A stretch of DNA of 64,000 nucleotides, taken from Achatina immaculata. Lineage: Eukaryota; Mollusca; Gastropoda; Stylommatophora; Achatinidae. The notes below the pieces were generated by a model. The model did no database searches and was not told the DNA's origin. It worked only from the letters and a program-made list of their open reading frames with translations. Positions 57,654-64,000 of the stretch are shown here, one piece after another. The stretch covers positions 46,929,550 through 46,993,549 of the forward strand of contig CM019702.1 in assembly GCA_009760885.1 (NCBI GenBank), read 5' to 3'. Each line of letters opens with the position of its first letter. Positions within the stretch are counted from its first letter, which is position 1. Position numbers and translations under genes: made by a program.

Positions 57654-59026
57654 GTGAATGATATCCTTCAGGCTTGTGATGTACGTCCTTTCTGATTCAA
57701 TAATCTCCGAGACAACTCTGGAGACGTAACTGACATATACCGGGCTTGATCTGCTTCCCGTATCAGAAGAGATCTGTGGGTCTCTTTTCTTCGAGCCTTT
57801 TGGGAATCCAGATTTCGGAGATGTTGGAGCACGGAGATCTGGCCGTCCGGGGGCTTTCCCCGAAAGTTGTGAACTATGATCTGCAAAGTGTTCTGTTTTT
57901 GGTGAAGCTGACAACACCGATGGGGCGCTTGCATCTGGAGAGCGAAGGGCGCTAATTTCTGGGTACGCTGGGATGGCCGATAGCAACGTTGATGATTTGG
58001 AGTGGAGGTTTGGTGAATCTTGATGCTTGTTCTCAGCTGTCCTGGATTCCGAAGGAATAGGCTGCCTCATGTACTCCTCGTAGTTTGAGAAGAATCGCCT
58101 TCGTGCCTCGTGGCGTAACGAGGAACTTGAAGACCTACGCGAGCTGTCAGAGCCACTGCTGGTATCAAAGTGGATTCGAAAAAGTCTAATATCAGGAGCA
58201 GACGGATCGAAATGTAACCTCGACTCATTCCTGCACCGGGGAGAAGTACCGTACACTGCTTGTCTGTTTGGGGTAGACGACAATGGACCAATGATATCAA
58301 CATGTGTGACGCTTCTGCTTCTACGAGATTTTGTCCGCAGATCAGGTGAATGAGGCTGAAAGTTTGAATGGCGGGTCAGATGCGCCATGTGTGAACCGTG
58401 AAGTCTATCTAAAAGAGATGAAGATGTTATAGAGACATCTTTCAGAGAACTGTCAGCTTCGTCCCTGAAGCTTCCGGTCTCCGATGAAGTGATGCTCATA
58501 TTATCCGGGTATCTATCACCATTCTTGTCTGCCTCTGTGAAACTACTGCAAACGCTATGCCTCAATTCTGACGCTGAACTGGCTTTAGAATCAGACTCAT
58601 TTTCAGGGACAAGCGTACAATCAGAACTGTGGCTGTTCTCCCAAACAACTGTATCCAGATCGTTGACAGTGCTTTGTCTCTTCTTCCTCAGACGAGGCGA
58701 TGATGTCTGGGACGTGGAAGACACCGAACTTATGCTTAAAGGCCTCTTTTTGTTGTCAGCCAGGGTACTATCCACTCTGGAGACGATGGGTTCAGCGTCC
58801 ATCACAGAGACAGGGCGATCGGCAGGCACATTCTGAGATGGTAACCTTCCATTACGGTGCTGAACTCCGTCGACTGCGTCTTCATCACGTCTAGTGGGCA
58901 AAGACTGGGTCTTTGTTATTGTTCGAGTGCTCGGATGATGGTCTTCAGCGTCATTGTCAATCTTCTTTGAGGCGATTCTGTGGTCATAAAGACTGAGAAG
59001 AGATGGCACAAGATCAAGGGAGGATC
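57654..59026 (-). CDS. PLEKHG-like: PLEKHG-like RhoGEF, Ser-rich exon 1 of this window and start of the DH domain
   Basis: The acceptor TTCTTTCAG ends at 59027, and the donor CAC|GTGAGT follows 57654. The 1373-bp exon stays open, entering in phase 1. Roughly the first 415 codons are Ser/Arg/Asp-rich and look disordered (for example 'SSRRSSSSSLRHEARRRFFS'), like the N-terminal regions of large Rho GEFs. The exon closes with 'VSRVVSEIIESERTYITSLK' then 'DIIH', which is the CR1 start of a DH domain with the conserved Glu and Arg-Thr-Tyr. The protein should activate Rho-family GTPases by nucleotide exchange. PLEKHG1/2/3 is favoured because the following exons match that subfamily's DH closely. 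The initiator exon lies further right and was not identified; frame beyond 57654 is intron. Confidence 0.9.
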
Positions 59027-61229
59027 CTGAAAGAAAGAATACAAGTTAATATTTATTAAATAATTCATATTTATAACATAGGTCATATTTATAACATAAG
59101 TCAAACCAACAACAAAACAATTTACAAAGTGAACACAGAATCAAATAAACGGTTTCTTATATATGGTACGCTAATATCGTGATGTGAGATTGTTTTATTT
59201 ATATTTGATATCCAGAAAACAGTCAAGCATCTAGGAATGTTATATTAAAAATGGTTATAACATCTCAGGTACTGACTTGAGACGATGGTACTAAAGTGAT
59301 GTTAAATTCATTCCTAGTACTAGATACGGCGGTACTAAACTGATGTTGAAAATGTCGGACAGAGTGAATGCCAGATGTAAATAGCATAATGTCATACAGC
59401 CTTGCGTGCTCAGCTCTTCAACCTGTTCTTCAACAAGTCTGTTCGCTCGTTCTGTGTACCACCAACCTTCAAAGGGTTTGTGATGCCATTGATTAAAGTA
59501 CTCAAAACATCAGCACGCAAACAGCACTTTAGTATACTGTTTTGAATATTTGTTTTAAACCATAACCACATATTTCTGAATGAGTGCTGAAAAAAAAACT
59601 GCCAATATACATGTGTGGAAATAGTAAAGAAATAGCAAAACTTTCACACTCTTCCGTTCCTTTATAGAAAACTCTCGCCAGTGCTCATTATTTCACGGGA
59701 TGATACACCAAATGATATACAATTTGAACAAAATTAAAATTATTATCACCATTTGTTTTTCGTTCCCTGTAACCAAGAACAAATGAGACGAAAGGTCCAG
59801 CTGGCGTATCGCTCTGGAGGCCCGAAGGGCATCCCTTCTTTTAAAGGAGGGCCAAGAAACCTCACGGAGGGGGGGGGGGGTGTCCCGTAGGAGATAAAAG
59901 TGGAACGGCTAATAAATTGGGTAAACGAAGATGGGGTGAGGGGAAGGAATAATTATGGTCAACCTTAAGAAATTCCCCTCAGAGGCCCTATCTTTAAATG
60001 AAAGGAAAATGATGATCTGGAAAACTGAAAACAACTCATTTCTTTTGACAGAGAATGAAACATAACAAGTTAGGCAGTGTTTTAAAAAAAAAGTTGAGCT
60101 AAAATGTGTGGACAAGATAGGAGAAAAAGCTCCCTGGAGAAATGAATAAGATTCAAAGTTATTGTCCTAAAGAGGAAATAAATCCCTAAATGTTATGCAT
60201 TATCAGCTACATGTAAAAGAAAATAAATAATCTGTTAAAATTACCTTCACTACCGTTATCATTTAAGAGCACTGTACTGTGATATCTGGATAAAGAACAC
60301 GGCCTGTAGCGGCATAAATCAAAAGTCATGGAATTCCATTAACACTACAGTCAAGAATACACTAGCAAAATCACTAGAGAGCCACTGGCAGAGTTTATAT
60401 GAAGACAGATTTAAAAACTCGCGGAGTGGCTAAGAAAGAGAACTTCCAATATCTCATGCAGCCATTCTCAACGGGAAGTAAGTGCGTGAAACACGAGAGA
60501 CGTGAGTTAACGGCCTTGCTTCGGAGGCGCCAAGAACAAACAGATAGCCTGTGCATAACTGATAAACAGCTACCATAAAATTGAAAAAAAAGAGACAAAA
60601 ACAGTTACCATAAAAAAACGGCTACCTACTTTACAAGATAAAACAATGGCGTCTGGCCTGCCGCTAGCTGTGAGAACGTTAATTTATATTAGATCTCTCT
60701 CCAGGATACCAAGCTGAGTCCCTGCAAACGCTTTAAAAAAATATAATAATAATACTTTCCTGGAGCATTTTTAAAAAAAGAAAGAAAGCAAATAACAATC
60801 AGAGTTCGAATTGATCATTATAAACTGAGAAGACAATCAAGGCGTCTGCAGTATTTAAAACAGCATGCACAAACTTTTCAAACCACCGTCCAGCACTTAA
60901 TCGGTCCTGACAGAGCACTTTCTGCAAGGATCTCGCAATAAGACATAATCAGTGAAAACTGAAGTGGCCAGTATCAATGCTTTCTGCAGGGACGAGCTGC
61001 AAGGGTTTCCGAAAAAAAAAAACCCACTTCGTAATGCGGGAAAGACTTCCAAATGCTTCTTTTCTCTCTATCGCCAGTTTTTCTTTTCGATACTGGTAGT
61101 AAGAATCTAAGTGCTGCTGGTATCCACGACAGTCACACTGGCCATGTGATAGCTATTATCCTGGGATTCTAAAATCTCATCTTTTCATTGGAACACTCTC
61201 TTTCCTGTTGATAACTTCACGCAGTAACA
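59027..61229. other. Upstream intron or flank, no coding exon recognised
   Basis: Includes a decayed LINE D tail at about 59355-59460 (acagccttgcgtgctcagct) and a poly-G run near 59870. No exon with splice sites and family match was found. Confidence 0.5.
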
Positions 61230-61440
61230 ATGTTAGTAGCTACAGACTCATACGACCTTACACAAAACTACACATTCTCCAAAAACTGCACCAACTGAGA
61301 CGCACCTGCAGGCTCAATGAAACCACCCAAGAAGCTAAGCTATATAGCTATACACAGGAACTGCAAAACCAGTCCAATTTATCCAAGAGACCGAACCGCA
61401 GATAAGGAAAGTAAATGCGCACGAATAAAGAAAAAGAAAA
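61230..61440 (+). mobile_element. I-like LINE (family E) tail, decayed
   Basis: 'NETTQEAKLYSYTQELQNQS' followed by a frameshifted Phe-Ile-Gln-Glu-like end and an A/GAA-rich tail. Parallels 19336-19675 but with deletions. Confidence 0.62.
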
Positions 61441-62812
61441 TACAGCTTTACACTGGCATGCACTTTATCTACAAGATCCGTCTCTGAAGAAGAAGAAAGT
61501 TCATTCATTCACATGGGATTTCCCCTTTCATGAGCTGTCTGTGAGTTTGTTGAGCTTTATAAGTTGGAAAACTTCCGGTTATCAGTTCTGTTATTTCTAT
61601 TCTTCACGCGCATCCAAAGCCCTGGCATAACATTTTTTTCATATAATTTGTTACGTTTTGTTCGCACTCCGATAACAGTATGTTCTTCCGGCTTCATGAA
61701 TAATAATAATAACAATAACAATAATAATAGACACCAGCCACCCATGTGTTCAAGATTTTTGTGCGTAAAAGTATTTCTTAACCCTTCTTCTTCGTTGCAT
61801 GGTTCCAGCGTCGCACGTCCATGTTTATTGTTCGGATAAATCGTGCAGTCTTATGGAGGTCATGCTATGTACGCCAACGTCTGTCTTCCAGTGCAACCCC
61901 CTGAGGCCAGTGCTGGGTTACAGCAACTTCCACAGATTTCTCTGTGTCAGGTGTTCTTCACTTTATTACGATTATAAGCCCTTAGTGGACTGTTCAGTAT
62001 GTACCCAAACCCTCTCCTCCAGACTATCAAAACCATCATCACAACCAGTCGTATTAGGTACCATTATGACTCCCAAAAGATGTAAACAGCATGGTTTTAC
62101 TCTACATACGGGCAGCTATGAACAGAACAGCTGAAAGGAAGCTCTAAGAAGAATTACAGAAACCCTAAATATCCCCATTACGTGAAGCACAACACCGGGC
62201 CCTATTAGGGCGTCCATTTCTCCCCCCAGCGCCAAGAGGTATGTGAGGAAGGAGACAAAACAAGGCAACTGATTTTAAGTCCTGTTCCTCCCATTATTTG
62301 CTTCACACCCTCACAGGATGGTACGGATGCCCCTAACGTTTCTAACGTAGGATTTGGCAGCTCCGCTTCAGATACATGATAGTTTTAACAATACAGCACC
62401 GTCTTAATCACATAGCGAGACCTGCCTCTCCGTACAGGTGTAATCTCCGGTACAAATAGAGTCGATTAGTGATGTGGACCACGAGTCGGTTCGTTAATTA
62501 ACATAACTCGGGCGCCCTGGCAAACGCCGCATTCTTCCGCTGTTTACGACATGTATTACTTAATTGCATAACCACTTTCTGTATCAACGTTTTTGCTGTA
62601 ATGGTTAGGTCGAAGATTTCAGGCAGTACAAACGAACGTACATGTGTACATAGAATACACAATCCGCAATATTTTCTCCAGAAGCGTCCAAACAGGCTCA
62701 GAGCTTAGGCAACAAGATCAAATCTGTGGTAGAAGCTCTGAAGCTGCCACAATAAGGAGAAAACTGGTCTTAGCATAACCTAAACACTCGGAAGTTGCAG
62801 GGGTTTCTTTTT
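61441..62812. other. No gene assigned
   Basis: Contains an (AAT)n repeat at 61698-61730. A plus frame of 111 codons (61799-62134) has several Cys but matches no family I know. Confidence 0.4.
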
Positions 62813-62814
62813 TT

Positions 62815-63545
62815 TATATACCATGACTTAAACACTTGAAAGTTGAAGGTTTCTATCACGACTTAAACACTTAAAAGTTGAAGGTTTTTATCATGATTTA
62901 AATACTTGAAAGGTGAAGGTTTTTTTCATGACTTAAATACTTGAAAGTTGAAGGTTTTTATTATGACCTAAACACTTGAAGGTTTTTAATCATGACCTAA
63001 ACACTTGAAAGTTGAAGGTTTTTAATCATGACCTAAACACTTGAAAGTTGAAGGTTTTTATCATGACCTAAACATTTGAAAGTTGAAGGTTTTTATCATG
63101 ACCTAAACACTTGAAAGTTGAAGGTTTTTATTATGACCTAAACACTTGAAGGTTTTTAATCATGACCTAAACACTTGAAAGTTGAAGGTTTTTAATCATG
63201 ACCTAAACACTTGAAAGTTGAAGGTTTTTATCATGACCTAAACACTTGAAAGTTGAAGGTTTTTAATCATGACCTAAACACTTGAAAGTTGAAGGTTTTT
63301 ATCATGACTTAAACACTTGAAAGTTGAAGGTTTTTAATCATGACCTAAACACTTGAAAGTTGAAGGTTTTTATCATGGCCTAAACACTTGAAAGTTGAAG
63401 GTTTTTATCATGGCCTAAACACTTGAAAGTTGAATAATTTATCATAACCTATACACTAAAAGTTGAATAATTTATCATAACCTACATACTGAAAGTTGAA
63501 ACGTTTATCATAACCTATACACTGAAAGTTGAATACTGTGACTCT
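62815..63545. repeat. 35-bp minisatellite, ~20 copies
   Basis: Unit tttttatcatgacctaaaca plus cttgaaagttgaagg. Some copies lack the 10-bp aaagttgaag part, and the last copies change to ataatttatcataacctata. Confidence 0.94.
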
Positions 63546-63764
63546 CCAATTCTTTTCGTCCTTGACGATTCCAAAACGAGGCATGTCAAGCTATAAGCAG
63601 GTCTATTTATTCTATAAGCATTTAAACCCGAAAGAAAAACCACACACACTGAAGTATTACACCAGTGACTCACAATTTTTTTCGGGTGACAGGCTCCTAA
63701 AACAATGATAATTCACCTCAGCCGCCCTAAACTTCTCTGATAACAGATATTATGCGTATATATT

Positions 63765-64000
63765 TTTAAATGGTGTCTGAGTGGCGAAGTGGTTAGTGCA
63801 CTGGTCTCTCATGGCGAAGGTCGGGGGTTCGAATCCGGCCGGCGGCACCCCAGTCACCCAGCTGTAGAAATGGGTACCCGACTTCTTCTGGAGTTGGGGA
63901 AGGAAAAGACAGCTAGGCGTGATACTGACCATATCACCCTCCAGTGTGCTGATAGGTCAAGGAAAATATGGGCACTAACACCATATCCCTATGTGCCTCT
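63765..64000 (+). mobile_element. tRNA-derived SINE family 1, full head (runs off window)
   Basis: The head tggcgaagtggttagtgcac (A box) and ggttcgaatcc (B box, matching the polymerase III consensus) is followed by the body gtagaaatgggtacccgact and the core gtgatactgaccatatcacc to aacaccatatccctatgtgc. The B box is better preserved than in the internal copies, so this is the best reference copy here. Confidence 0.92.

Noticed and set aside
61799..62134. Plus-strand 111-codon Cys-containing frame
   Set aside because: Cys spacing does not fit a known finger and there is no supporting context.
63765..63860. tRNA gene
   Set aside because: The A and B boxes are good, but the sequence continues into a repeated SINE body and no full cloverleaf with a proper acceptor stem is evident.

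Overview
This window is animal nuclear DNA: spliced coding exons separated by long introns, many truncated non-LTR retrotransposons (LINEs), tRNA-derived SINEs and very abundant minisatellites. I see nothing bacterial or viral. A lophotrochozoan invertebrate, perhaps a mollusc, is my guess; the sequence only proves a repeat-rich metazoan. There is one 100-base N gap (15776-15875).

The only host gene I can support is on the minus strand: a Dbl-homology Rho guanine nucleotide exchange factor of the PLEKHG1/2/3 type. A 1.37-kb serine-rich exon (57654-59026) ends inside the start of the DH domain. Four small exons (38813-38913, 36037-36153, 34520-34670, 33166-33270) complete the DH domain with consistent codon phases. 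The first four exons have canonical splice sites. The last one ends flush against a SINE and has no visible GT donor. No PH-domain exon was found further downstream. A broken serine-rich coding segment at 15876-18290, same strand, may be the C-terminal part of this gene or an unrelated decayed gene. It has shifted frames and two in-frame stops, and it runs into the N gap.

Layout. 1-9.6 kb: duplicated LINE 3' halves, an RPLP1 retropseudogene whose last codons seeded a 40-bp minisatellite, and a 1.86-kb tandem duplication containing a SINE and a CR1/L2-like LINE. 9.6-15.8 kb: a 1.28-kb 23-bp minisatellite, a fold-back MITE, and LINE fragments, one junction of which is duplicated up to the N gap. 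15.9-19.7 kb: the broken coding segment, a strictly periodic 34-bp array of 31 units, and an I-like LINE tail. 20-33 kb: two LINEs with long reading frames, an RNase H-bearing LINE remnant, and two related segments carrying a SINE. 29.4-45.8 kb: nested inverted duplications; a 2.2-kb inverted pair lies on either side of the four DH exons. 46-49.5 kb: a mariner-like remnant between the two ends of a decayed LINE, then two minisatellites. 49.7-56.7 kb: three copies of a ~2.15-kb unit and two blocks of a 32-bp minisatellite inside the 18.7-kb DH intron. 57-64 kb: the 5' coding exon, low-complexity intergenic or intronic DNA, a 35-bp minisatellite and a SINE.

Apart from the RhoGEF gene, the window holds selfish elements and the duplications around them. 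I found no convincing new multi-gene system. The most interesting signals are structural: the inverted repeat around the DH exons, the SINE at a splice donor, and minisatellites born from or next to coding ends.
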